From assembly GCF_019720895.1 (NCBI RefSeq), contig NZ_JAHKSH010000001.1, forward strand, positions 310,001 to 374,000: a stretch of 64,000 nucleotides of DNA, in the 5' to 3' direction. Shown piece by piece: positions 16,668-24,834 of the stretch. Under the pieces are notes generated by a model. It was given only the letters and a program-made list of their open reading frames with translations. It searched no databases and was not told the DNA's origin. The stretch comes from Microbacterium salitolerans. GTDB lineage: Bacteria; Actinomycetota; Actinomycetes; Actinomycetales; Microbacteriaceae. Every line of letters starts with the position of its first letter. Position 1 is the first letter of the stretch. The translations under genes were made by a program, and so were the position numbers.

Positions 16668-18803
16668 ATGTCCGGCTCCCTTCCTCTCCATCTCTCCGCC
16701 GCCGGTGTGAGCGTCGTCGTCGACGTCGCGGCCGGCACGCCTCGGATCCTCTACTGGGGCGCCGCGGTCGCGTTCGACGACGCGGATCTCGCGGAGCTCG
16801 CCGACACGGCGCACCGGGTCGAGGTGGGGGAGGGCGTCTCAGCGCCCGTCGCCCCCACCGTGATCCCCCTGCCGGCGGACGGGTGGGTCGGCACCCCCGG
16901 CATCGAAGGGCATCGCGACGGCACGGCGTTCTCCCCCGAGCTGACGCTCACGGGGGTCGAGGTCGCGCGCACCGACGACGCGCAGACGATCGAGGCCGCG
17001 CTCGCCGATCCCGCCGTGGGCATCGAGGTGACGGTGCGTCTCGCCCTGCTGGCCTCGGGGATCCTCCGCGCCGACGCGGAGCTCGCCAATGTCGGTGAGG
17101 ACACCTACACGCTCGACGCCCTGCGCGTCCTGATTCCCGTTCCCGCGGAGGCCGACGAGCTCCTCGACTTCGTCGGACGGCACATCCGCGAGCGCTCGCC
17201 GCAGCGGAAGCCCTTCGACGTCGGCACCCACCTGCGCGAGGGGCGACGCGGGCGCACCGGGTCGGACGCGACGCCGGTGCTCGTGGCCGGATCCGCGGGG
17301 TTCGGCTTCCGGCAGGGCGAGGCCTGGGGCGTGCACGTGGCCTGGAGCGGGCACCATCGTGCGCTCGCCGAGCACGGGTACACGGGGACGCGGGTTCTGG
17401 GCGGCGGCGAGCTGCTCCTGCCGGGCGAGGTGCGACTCGAACCGGGCGAGGCCTACCGCGCCCCGGCCGTGTACGCGGCCTACGGCGACGGGCTCGACGC
17501 GCTCGCCGGGCGCTTCCACGCGCACCTCCGCGCCCGGCCGCAGCACCCGCGATCCCCGCGCCCCGTCGTCATCAACACGTGGGAGGCCGTCTACTTCGAT
17601 CACGACCTCGACGCGCTCACGGCCCTCGCGGAGAAGGCGTCTTCTGTCGGGGTCGAGCGGTTCGTGCTCGACGACGGCTGGTTCGTGGGACGGACGGATG
17701 ACACCCGGGCGCTCGGCGACTGGCAGGTCGACCCCGAGCGCTGGCCGGAGGGGCTGGCGCCGCTGTTCGACAGGGTCCGCGGCCTCGGCATGGAGGTCGG
17801 CCTCTGGTTCGAGCCCGAGATGATCAACGAGGACTCGGAGCTCTTCCGCGCGCATCCCGACTGGATCCTCGGCCCCGCCGGCCGGATCCCGCGTACGGGG
17901 CGCCACCAGCAGGTGCTGAATCTCGCGCATCCCGACGCGTACGCACATCTCCTCGAGACGATGAGCGAGCTCATCGCGCGCTACGGCATCGACTACATCA
18001 AGTGGGATCACAACCGCGACCTTCTCGAGCCGGGCGACGTGCGCACGGGACGCGCCGCGGTGCATGCCCAGACGCTCGCCGCGTACGCGCTGATCGACGA
18101 GCTGAAGCGGCGTCATCCCGGCCTCGAGATCGAGTCGTGCGCGTCGGGAGGCGGGCGGATCGACCTCGGGATCCTCGAGCGCACCGACCGCGTGTGGGCC
18201 AGCGACTGCATCGACGCCCTCGAGCGCCAGCAGATCGAGCGCTGGACCGCGCAGCTGATCCCGCCCGAGCTGATCGGATCGCACGTCGGCTCCCCGACGG
18301 CGCACACGACGGGCCGCACGCATACGCTCGGGTTCCGCGCCGCGACCGCGCTCTTCGGCCACTTCGGTATCGAATGGGATCTGCGCCGGGCGAGCGATGG
18401 CGAGCTCGAGGAGCTGCGCGGCTGGATCGAGCTCTATCGGCGAGAGCGCGCGCTGCTGCACTCGGGATCGCTCGTCCGTCTCGACGTGCCGGATCCGGCA
18501 TATGCTGCCCACGGCGTCGTGAGCGTCGACGGCGAGCGCGCGCTGTTCACGTTCGTCGCGACGGACACGGGCGTCTCGGCGTTCCCGGGCCGTCTGCGCC
18601 TCGCCGGGCTCGACCCCCGCCGCCGCTACCGCGTCGAGCCGATCGACCTGTCGCGCGGCGGACTGATCTCCTCGCCGACGGGACAGCCCGCATGGATCGA
18701 TGGCGAGGCCGTCGCGACCGGCGATGCTCTGCAGCGCGCGGGCCTCGCCATGCCGCGCCTGCATCCCGAGCAGGCGTTCGTCTTCCGGCTCACGGCCGTC
18801 TGA
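16668..18803 (+). CDS. Alpha-galactosidase, GH36
   Basis: The 711-residue enzyme releases terminal alpha-galactose from oligosaccharides. An N-terminal beta-sandwich (residues 1-300) is followed by the barrel with WEAVYFDH near residue 305, LDDGWF near 335, the nucleophile Asp447 in YIKWDHNRD, the ESCASGGGRIDLG motif near 485, and the acid/base Asp513 in VWASDCIDA. A C-terminal beta domain ends with a short tail. No signal peptide is present, so it acts in the cytoplasm on imported sugars. The ribosome site AAAGGA precedes the ATG. It follows an unrelated efflux gene and is convergent with an MFS gene across a long hairpin (18816-18903). Confidence 0.94.
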   Translation: MSGSLPLHLSAAGVSVVVDVAAGTPRILYWGAAVAFDDADLAELADTAHRVEVGEGVSAPVAPTVIPLPADGWVGTPGIEGHRDGTAFSPELTLTGVEVARTDDAQTIEAALADPAVGIEVTVRLALLASGILRADAELANVGEDTYTLDALRVLIPVPAEADELLDFVGRHIRERSPQRKPFDVGTHLREGRRGRTGSDATPVLVAGSAGFGFRQGEAWGVHVAWSGHHRALAEHGYTGTRVLGGGELLLPGEVRLEPGEAYRAPAVYAAYGDGLDALAGRFHAHLRARPQHPRSPRPVVINTWEAVYFDHDLDALTALAEKASSVGVERFVLDDGWFVGRTDDTRALGDWQVDPERWPEGLAPLFDRVRGLGMEVGLWFEPEMINEDSELFRAHPDWILGPAGRIPRTGRHQQVLNLAHPDAYAHLLETMSELIARYGIDYIKWDHNRDLLEPGDVRTGRAAVHAQTLAAYALIDELKRRHPGLEIESCASGGGRIDLGILERTDRVWASDCIDALERQQIERWTAQLIPPELIGSHVGSPTAHTTGRTHTLGFRAATALFGHFGIEWDLRRASDGELEELRGWIELYRRERALLHSGSLVRLDVPDPAYAAHGVVSVDGERALFTFVATDTGVSAFPGRLRLAGLDPRRRYRVEPIDLSRGGLISSPTGQPAWIDGEAVATGDALQRAGLAMPRLHPEQAFVFRLTAV

Positions 18804-18815
18804 CGCGCCGCGGCC

Positions 18816-18903
18816 GCGCGCGTAGCTGAGGAGATGTGCGTTCTTGAGGACGGATCCGCGTGAAGCGGTCCTCATCCCCGCACATCTCCTCAGCTACGCG
18901 CGC
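18816..18903. repeat. Long perfect hairpin between convergent genes (GAGATsTGC family, copy 2)
   Basis: The 25-base arms at 18816-18840 and 18879-18903 are perfect reverse complements, and an inner stem GAGGAC (18846-18851) / GTCCTC (18868-18873) sits inside. The right arm contains the TAG stop of the convergent MFS gene (18894-18896). The left half aligns with the element at 1964-2022. It most likely ends transcription from both sides, though the arms are much longer than in ordinary terminators. Confidence 0.85.
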
Positions 18904-20240
18904 CGTTCCGGTCGCGTCGGCACCGCGTTGGTCTGGGCGACGACGTCGTCGGTGCCGGTGGGCTCGACGACGGGGGTCACGACGGTGACGGGACGCGTCT
19001 CGTCGATCGTGAGGGCGAAGCGGCGGGCGTCCGCGCGGTGCAGGCGGCCGGAGAACAGCAGCCACGCCGCGCCGATCGCGGCGGCGAGGAGGCCGGCGAT
19101 GCCGCCGACGACGATGGCCGAGCGCGGGCCCCACGCGTCGGCGACGGCCCCAATGATGGGGGCGCCGATGGGCGTGGATCCCATCATCACGGCCAGGTAG
19201 AGGGCGAGGACGCGACCGCGGAGGGCGGGATCCGTCGTCGTCTGCACGAAGCCGTTGGCGGTCGTGAGCATGGTGACCGTGCAGAACCCGATGGCCATGC
19301 AGACGAGCGCGTAGGCGAGGTACCCCGGCATCGCGGCGGACACGATCGACATGGCGCCGAAGCCCGCCGAGGCGAGCATCACGACGCGCAGCCGTGCTCG
19401 GTCGCGGCGGGCGGCGAGCAGGGCGCCCGCGAGGGATCCGACGGCGAGGGCCGAGCTGAGCAGCCCGTAGCCGTCGGCATCGCGCCCGAACTCGACGGCC
19501 ATCGTCGACGCGAAGATCGGGAAGTTCATGCCGAACGCGCCCATGAGGAACGCCATCGTGAACGTGACGACGAGATCGGGCCGCGTCATGACGTACTTCA
19601 CGCCGTCGGAGAGCCGCCCGCTGCCCTTCTTCGAGCGCATGCTCGGCTGCAGCTCGCTCGTGCGCATGAGCATGATCGCGGCGAGCATGGCGGCGAAGGT
19701 CGCGGCGTTGATGATGAACACCCATCCGCTGCCCACGAGGATCAGCAGGATGCTGCCGACGGCGGGGCCGATGAGACGCGCCATGTTGAACGACGCGGAG
19801 TTGAGCGCGACGGCGTTCGACGCGTGGGAGCGGCCGACGATGTCGGTCACGAACGCCTGGCGAGCGGGGGCGTCGAACGCGTTCGCGACGCCGAAGAGGG
19901 TGGCGAGGGCGAGCATCATCGGCAGGGTGAGTACGTCCGTGAGGAGGAGCACGCCGATGAGGATGGAGAGGATCCCGAGGCTCGACTGCGTGAGGAGCAG
20001 GAGCCGGCGGCGATCGAAGCGGTCGGCGACCCAGCCGGTGACGCCGACCAGCACGAGCGGCGGGCCGAACTGGCACGCCATCGTGATGCCGACGGCCGTC
20101 GCGTCGTGGTCGGTGAGCTCGGTGAGCACGACCCAGTCCTGCGCGGTCGCCTGCATCCAGGCGCCGACGTTCGAGATGAGGGCGCCGAGGAACCACATCC
20201 GGTAGTTGAACAGGCCGAGCGAGCGGAACATGTTCTTCAT
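18894..20240 (-). CDS. MFS transporter, EntS/MFS_3 type
   Basis: The 448-residue protein has about 12 membrane spans. It starts with FNYRMWFLGALISNVGAWMQATAQDW in the first helix region and has GWVADRFDRRRLLLLTQ (motif A) near residue 68 and VANAFDAPARQAFVTDIVG near residue 118, a sequence typical of the MFS_3 group that includes the enterobactin exporter EntS and several drug exporters. It is co-transcribed with the MarR regulator upstream (4-bp overlap at 20237-20240), which is the common layout for an inducible efflux pump. The exported compound is unknown. Its stop codon is part of the long hairpin described for 18816-18903. Confidence 0.88.
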   Translation of the reverse strand: MKNMFRSLGLFNYRMWFLGALISNVGAWMQATAQDWVVLTELTDHDATAVGITMACQFGPPLVLVGVTGWVADRFDRRRLLLLTQSSLGILSILIGVLLLTDVLTLPMMLALATLFGVANAFDAPARQAFVTDIVGRSHASNAVALNSASFNMARLIGPAVGSILLILVGSGWVFIINAATFAAMLAAIMLMRTSELQPSMRSKKGSGRLSDGVKYVMTRPDLVVTFTMAFLMGAFGMNFPIFASTMAVEFGRDADGYGLLSSALAVGSLAGALLAARRDRARLRVVMLASAGFGAMSIVSAAMPGYLAYALVCMAIGFCTVTMLTTANGFVQTTTDPALRGRVLALYLAVMMGSTPIGAPIIGAVADAWGPRSAIVVGGIAGLLAAAIGAAWLLFSGRLHRADARRFALTIDETRPVTVVTPVVEPTGTDDVVAQTNAVPTRPERRA

Positions 20241-20668
20241 CGGTGCACCTCCCGCAGGATGATCTCGGCCGCCTCATGCAGGACGCGCCGCTCGTCGGGT
20301 CCGAGGCCCTCGAGCACCTGGGCGAGCCAGCCGTCGCGGCGCTGGATCGTCTCCTCGACGACGACGGATCCCTCATCCGCGATCGCGATGCGCACCTTGC
20401 GACGGTCCTCGGTGTCGGCGACGCGCGTGACATAGCCGAGCTCTTCGAGGGAGTTGATCGTGCGGTTCATCGAGGGTGCGGTGATGCCGTCGCGCTCGGC
20501 GAGGGCGCGGAGAGTGTGGGGGCCGTGCAGGTGCAGGTTGACGAGCACCGCGAACTGGCCGTCGGTCATCGTCGTGACCGACCGCTGCTGCCGGATCCGC
20601 CGTGCGAGCCGCAGCGTGGCGGCGCGCAGATCGGACGCTTCGTGGGAGAGGGAGTCTTCGTGAGTCAT
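20237..20668 (-). CDS. MarR-family transcriptional regulator
   Basis: The 143-residue regulator shows the MarR winged helix: LNLHLHGPHTLRALAERDGI and APSMNRTINSLEELGYVTRV in the middle third, with the wing DTEDRRKVRIAI following. MarR proteins repress efflux genes and release DNA upon binding phenolic or drug-like ligands. It is the first gene of the operon with the MFS pump. Two direct TTAGTTT repeats (20677-20683 and 20690-20696) lie immediately upstream of its start and are the probable autoregulatory operator. Confidence 0.92.
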   Translation of the reverse strand: MTHEDSLSHEASDLRAATLRLARRIRQQRSVTTMTDGQFAVLVNLHLHGPHTLRALAERDGITAPSMNRTINSLEELGYVTRVADTEDRRKVRIAIADEGSVVVEETIQRRDGWLAQVLEGLGPDERRVLHEAAEIILREVHR

Positions 20669-20676
20669 GCGAATAG

Positions 20677-20696
20677 TTAGTTTAGGCCATTAGTTT
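20677..20696. promoter_or_regulatory. Candidate MarR operator
   Basis: TTAGTTT occurs at 20677-20683 and again at 20690-20696, 13 bp apart, just upstream of the MarR start at 20668. It is one of very few AT-rich patches in the window and lies between divergent genes. Confidence 0.55.
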
Positions 20697-20729
20697 GGGC
20701 AAGGGGTCGACGTCGGCTGGATGCGCGGT

Positions 20730-20810
20730 GCAGGAGTACGGCAGAACGTCGACGGGACCACGGGACCCGTCCGGAATCAGCGGGGCATCAGCTGATCGCC
20801 GTACTTCTGC
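20730..20810. repeat. Intergenic dyad repeat between divergent genes
   Basis: GCAGGAGTACGGC at 20730-20742 pairs with GCCGTACTTCTGC at 20798-20810 with one mismatch, and an inner stem GACGGG (20751-20756) / CCCGTC (20766-20771) lies between. It has the same two-stem layout as the other intergenic elements but a unique arm sequence in this window. It stands between the MarR gene and a hydrolase gene. Confidence 0.7.
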
Positions 20811-20828
20811 GTGTGGGAGGATCCAGCC

Positions 20829-21665
20829 ATGCCTGAGTACGTCGACCGCCGCGGCACCACCATCGTCTACGACCGGTACGACCCGACGGGGGCCGCGCGC
20901 GGCGTCGTGCAGGTGCTCCACGGCGTCGGCGAGCACGCCGGCCGCTACGGCGCACTCGCGGAGGCGCTCGCCGCGGACGGCTGGATCGTCTACGCCGACG
21001 ATCACCGCGGCCACGGTCGCACGGGCATGACGCAGCACGGATCCGCCGACCTCCTGGCGCATCTCGGCGAGGGCGGGCATCGCGCGGCCGAGGATGCGGT
21101 CTGGCGGATGAGCGAGATCGCGCGTGACGAGAACCCCGGCCTGCCGCTCGTGATCCTCGGCCACTCGTGGGGGTCGTTCCTCACGCAGATCCTCGTCAAC
21201 GACCACCCGGGGGCCTATGACGGCGTCGTCCTGATCGGATCCTCGCTGCGCTGGCCCGGATCCCTCAACGCGATGCCGCTCAACGCGCGCTGGCACGGGC
21301 CCGACGCGAAGGGGAACGAGTGGATCAGCGAGGATCCCGCGGTGCAGGACGCAGCGCTCGCGGATCCGCTCACCACGCAGACGCCCCTCACGAAGGCGTT
21401 CGGGCCGTGGAACACGCTGCGGCTCGTCGGGCGGCCGAAGCGAGGCATGCCCGACACCCCGCTTCTGCTGATGGTGGGGCGCGACGATCCGGTGGGCGGC
21501 CCGCGCTCCGTGCACCGTCTGGCGGACGCATACCGGCGTCGCGCGGGGCTCACCGATGTGACGACCCAGGTGTACCCCGGGCGGCACGAGATCCTCAACG
21601 GCTACGCGCAGGAGCGCGTGCGCACCGATATCCGTGCCTGGCTCGACGCCCGCTGGCCGGTGTGA
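20829..21665 (+). CDS. Alpha/beta hydrolase, monoacylglycerol-lipase type
   Basis: The 278-residue protein is a serine hydrolase of the Hydrolase_4 group. VVQVLHGVGEHAGRY near residue 26 forms the oxyanion region, GHSWGSF near residue 113 holds the nucleophile, and a late DDPVGG and a histidine in YPGRHEILNG complete the triad, a tail typical of lysophospholipase/monoglyceride-lipase relatives. No signal peptide is seen. The start at 20829 is supported by GGGAGG at 20815-20820. It is followed by the lipoate-ligase-like gene on the same strand after 48 bp; no functional connection is obvious. Confidence 0.88.
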   Translation: MPEYVDRRGTTIVYDRYDPTGAARGVVQVLHGVGEHAGRYGALAEALAADGWIVYADDHRGHGRTGMTQHGSADLLAHLGEGGHRAAEDAVWRMSEIARDENPGLPLVILGHSWGSFLTQILVNDHPGAYDGVVLIGSSLRWPGSLNAMPLNARWHGPDAKGNEWISEDPAVQDAALADPLTTQTPLTKAFGPWNTLRLVGRPKRGMPDTPLLLMVGRDDPVGGPRSVHRLADAYRRRAGLTDVTTQVYPGRHEILNGYAQERVRTDIRAWLDARWPV

Positions 21666-21713
21666 GCCGCGCCCGACCGGATCCCTGTCAGCCCGCCGGA
21701 CTACCCTGAGGGG

Positions 21714-22763
21714 ATGCACGGCGAATACAAGGTGCCCGGGGGGAAGCTCGTGGTCGTCGACCTCGAGGTGGCCGAGGGGCGGATCACCGATTTCGCGCTC
21801 GCGGGCGACTTCTTCCTCGAGCCGGATGACGCGCTCCTCGACATCAATCAGGCCGTCACCGGCCTGCCCGACACCGCCGACGTGCCGACGATCGCGACGG
21901 CCATCCGCCGCGCGCTCCCCGTCGGCGCGCAGCTCCTCGGCTTCACGCCCGAGGCCGTCGGCACCGCCGTGCGCCGCGCGCTCGTGACGGCGTCGACGTG
22001 GACCGACTTCGCGTGGGAGATCATCGACGACCCCGCCGTCTCGCCCCTGATGAACCTCGCCCTCGACGAGGTGCTCACCGAGCGCGTCGGCGACGGCCTC
22101 CGCAAGCCGACGCTGCGCATCTGGGAGTGGGACAGGTCGGCCGTCGTGATCGGATCCTTCCAGTCGTTCCGGAACGAGGTGGACCCGGAGGGGGCGAAGC
22201 GGCACGGCTTCGACGTCGTTCGCCGCATCTCGGGCGGCGGCGCGATGCTCATGGGCGCCGAGCAGATCATCACCTACTCGCTCTACGTGCCCGCCTCGCT
22301 CGTCGCCGGGCTCACGTTCGCCGACTCGTACGCGTTCCTCGATGACTGGGTGCTGCAGGCGCTGAAGAAGGTCGGCATCGAGGCGACGTACCAGGGGCTC
22401 AACGACATTGCGAGCCCGCAGGGCAAGATCGGCGGCGCCGCGCAGAAGCGCCTCGCCAACGGCGGGATCCTGCACCACGCGACGCTCAGCTACGACATCG
22501 ACGGCGAGGTCATGACCGAGGTGCTGCGCATCGGGCGCGAGAAGCTGAGCGACAAGGGCACGACGTCTGCCGCGAAGCGGGTGGATCCCATCCGCAGTCA
22601 GACGGGCATGGAGCGCCGCGCGATCATCGACGAGTTCATGAGCGAGTTCCAGACGTTCACGGGCGCGACGCGCGGATCCGTCACGCCGGAGGAGCTCGCG
22701 CAGGCCGAGGAGCTCGTGCGCACGAAGTTCTCGACCGACCAGTGGCTGCACCGCGTCCCGTGA
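21714..22763 (+). CDS. Lipoate-protein-ligase-like protein with N-terminal accessory domain
   Basis: The 349-residue protein belongs to the biotin/lipoate ligase family. Residues about 5-85 resemble the small accessory domain (KVPGGKLVVVDLEV and the DINQAVTGLP end) that follows the catalytic domain in E. coli LplA or is a separate subunit LplB in archaea; here it comes first. The catalytic domain begins near residue 95, with NLALDEVL, the lipoyl-binding RRISGGGAM near residue 163 and SPQGKIGGAAQKR near 237, whose lysine is the family's invariant substrate-binding residue. It would attach or transfer lipoate to dehydrogenase complexes. Its stop overlaps the GTG start of the DNA methyltransferase gene by 4 bp, which couples two apparently unrelated functions. 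Confidence 0.86.
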   Translation: MHGEYKVPGGKLVVVDLEVAEGRITDFALAGDFFLEPDDALLDINQAVTGLPDTADVPTIATAIRRALPVGAQLLGFTPEAVGTAVRRALVTASTWTDFAWEIIDDPAVSPLMNLALDEVLTERVGDGLRKPTLRIWEWDRSAVVIGSFQSFRNEVDPEGAKRHGFDVVRRISGGGAMLMGAEQIITYSLYVPASLVAGLTFADSYAFLDDWVLQALKKVGIEATYQGLNDIASPQGKIGGAAQKRLANGGILHHATLSYDIDGEVMTEVLRIGREKLSDKGTTSAAKRVDPIRSQTGMERRAIIDEFMSEFQTFTGATRGSVTPEELAQAEELVRTKFSTDQWLHRVP

Positions 22764-23707
22764 CCGTCCTCGATCCCGCCCTGCAGAGGGGCCTCAGCAG
22801 GGCCGCGCCCGTGGCGATCCACCACGGAGACAATCTCGAGGTCATCCAGACGCTGCCGGACGGCGCGTTCACGATGATCTACCTGGATCCGCCGTTCAAC
22901 ACGGGCCGCAAGCGCCAGCACACGACCCAGCGGGTCACGCACGCCCCCGACGCCGTGCACATCGATGCCGTCGAGGACGACCCCGACGGCGCGCTGTTCG
23001 GATCCGACTTCCTCCACGCGACCGAGAACCCCGTGTGGAACGGGTTCCACGGGCGCAGGTACGAGCGGATCCGCCAGACGCTCACGACGTTCGACGACCG
23101 CTTCGACGACTACTGGTCGTTCCTCGAGCCGCGCCTCAGCGAAGCGTGGCGCCTGCTCGCCGACGACGGCACGCTCTACCTGCACCTCGACTACCGGGAG
23201 GCGCACTACGCGAAGGTCCTCCTCGATGTCGTGTTCGGGCGCGACCACTTCCTCAACGAGATCATCTGGGCGTACGACTACGGCGCCAAGAGCCGGTCGC
23301 GCTGGCCCACGAAGCACGACACGATCCTCGTGTACGTGAAGGACCCGGCCAAGTACCACTTCGACTCCGACGCCGTCGACCGCGAGCCGTACATGGCACC
23401 GGGCCTCGTCGACGCCGACAAGGCCGCGCGCGGCAAGCTGCCCACCGACGTGTGGTGGCACACGATCGTGCCGACGAGCGGATCCGAGCGCACGGGGTAT
23501 CCGACGCAGAAGCCCGAGGGGATCCTCACGCGCATGGTGCAGGCGTCGACGCGGCCGGGAGACCGGGTCCTCGACTTCTTCGCCGGCTCCGGCACGACCG
23601 GAGCCGTCGCCAGCCGCCTCGGCCGCCAGGCGGTCCTCGTCGACGGCAGCCCCCGCGCGATCGAGGTCATGCAGGAGCGCATGCCGCATGCCGTGGTGAT
23701 CCGGTAG
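22760..23707 (+). CDS. Orphan site-specific DNA methyltransferase (beta group, N6-adenine or N4-cytosine)
   Basis: The 315-residue enzyme transfers a methyl group to an exocyclic amino group in DNA. Motif IV is YLDPPFNTG (Asp43-Pro-Pro-Phe46) and the SAM-binding motif I, FFAGSGTTG, comes late (about residue 273-281), so the order IV then I marks the beta group that includes HinfI, CcrM and BamHI methylases. DPPF favours adenine over cytosine, but this is not decisive. No restriction endonuclease or specificity gene is adjacent, so it appears to be solitary. It overlaps the lipoate-ligase-like gene by 4 bp (GTGA). The target is unknown; because GGATCC is hugely over-represented in the window, that palindrome is a testable candidate. 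Confidence 0.88.
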   Translation: MTVLDPALQRGLSRAAPVAIHHGDNLEVIQTLPDGAFTMIYLDPPFNTGRKRQHTTQRVTHAPDAVHIDAVEDDPDGALFGSDFLHATENPVWNGFHGRRYERIRQTLTTFDDRFDDYWSFLEPRLSEAWRLLADDGTLYLHLDYREAHYAKVLLDVVFGRDHFLNEIIWAYDYGAKSRSRWPTKHDTILVYVKDPAKYHFDSDAVDREPYMAPGLVDADKAARGKLPTDVWWHTIVPTSGSERTGYPTQKPEGILTRMVQASTRPGDRVLDFFAGSGTTGAVASRLGRQAVLVDGSPRAIEVMQERMPHAVVIR

Positions 23708-23761
23708 CGGATCCCCGGATCCTCTGGCGCGGCTGCGCGTCCGCCCCCTAGCGTGTGGACC

Positions 23762-24754
23762 ATGCGCTTCGGAACCTTCATCCCGCAGGGCTGGCGATTC
23801 GATCTCGTCGGCATCGATCCGGTCGCCCAGTGGCAGACCATGCAGTCCCTCGCACGCCGCGCGGATGAGGGGTCCGCGTGGGAGTCGATCTGGGTCTACG
23901 ACCACTTCCACACGACCCCGGTGCCGAGTGCGGAGGCCACGCACGAGGCGTGGACGCTGATGTCGGCGTTCGCGGCATCGACGAGCCGCGTGCGGCTCGG
24001 CCAGATGTGCACGTGCATGGGCTACCGCAATCCCGCCTACCTCGCGAAGGTCGCGGCGACCGTGGACCACGTGTCGGGAGGCCGCCTCGAGATGGGGATC
24101 GGCGGCGGCTGGTACGAGCACGAGTGGCGCGCGTACGGCTACGGCTTCCCCGAGGTGCCCGACCGCCTGCGCGCGCTCCGCGAGGGCGTCGAGATCATGA
24201 AGCAGGCGTGGGAGACCGGATCCGCGACGCTCGACGGGCGCTACTTCCAGGTCGACGGCGCGATCGTGCAGCCGCAGCCTCTGCAGGATCCGTCGATTCC
24301 GTTCTGGATCGCCGGCGGCGGCGAGAAGGTGACGCTGAAGATCGCGGCGAAGTACGCGCAGTACACGAACTTCGCGGGCGGCGACATCGAGACCTTCCGG
24401 CACAAGGACGGCGTGCTGCGTGGGCACTGCGATGCGCTCGGCCGCGACCACACGGAGATCACCCGCACGACCGACATCAACGTCATCATCGACGAGACGG
24501 AGGCCGAAGTCGCCGATCGCGTCGCGGCCGTCGGCGCGCGCCTGAAGCCCCATCTCGGCGATGCCTACGAGGGGGCGATGAAGAACTACGGCTCGGGCGT
24601 CCCCACGGTCGGCACCGTCGAGCAGGTGACGGAGCACCTCCACGCGATGAAGGCCGCCGGCGTCGACTACACGATCGCCTACTTCCCCGAGATGGCCTAC
24701 GACACGAGCGGCGTCGAGCTCTTCGAGAAGAAGGTCATCCCCGAGCTGTCGTAG
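23762..24754 (+). CDS. LLM-class F420-dependent oxidoreductase
   Basis: The 330-residue protein is a luciferase-like TIM-barrel flavin/F420 enzyme. FGTFIPQGW at the start, SIWVYDHFH near residue 40, VRLGQMCTCMGYRNPAYLAK near residue 78 and GRLEMGIGGGWYEHEWRAYG near residue 108 follow the F420-dependent branch found in actinobacteria. The start ATG at 23762 is chosen over a GTG nine bases upstream. It is the last gene of a rightward run and converges on a carboxylesterase gene across a dyad repeat. The substrate is unknown. Confidence 0.9.
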   Translation: MRFGTFIPQGWRFDLVGIDPVAQWQTMQSLARRADEGSAWESIWVYDHFHTTPVPSAEATHEAWTLMSAFAASTSRVRLGQMCTCMGYRNPAYLAKVAATVDHVSGGRLEMGIGGGWYEHEWRAYGYGFPEVPDRLRALREGVEIMKQAWETGSATLDGRYFQVDGAIVQPQPLQDPSIPFWIAGGGEKVTLKIAAKYAQYTNFAGGDIETFRHKDGVLRGHCDALGRDHTEITRTTDINVIIDETEAEVADRVAAVGARLKPHLGDAYEGAMKNYGSGVPTVGTVEQVTEHLHAMKAAGVDYTIAYFPEMAYDTSGVELFEKKVIPELS

Positions 24755-24769
24755 GGGCAGCGGGTTCGG

Positions 24770-24817
24770 GTGACGCGTGCGACCCTTCGTCGCGGAAGGA
24801 GGGGTCGCACGCGTCAC
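24770..24817. repeat. Intergenic dyad repeat of the TGACGC-GCGACC family, copy 1
   Basis: The 19-base arms at 24770-24788 and 24799-24817 match in 18 of 19 positions when one is reverse-complemented, leaving a 10-base loop. It stands between convergent genes and is followed by a further GCGTCAC that contains the stop codon of the carboxylesterase. Related copies are at 37953-38003 and 46165-46216. Confidence 0.8.
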
Positions 24818-24834
24818 GCGAAGCGACGCCTGCG

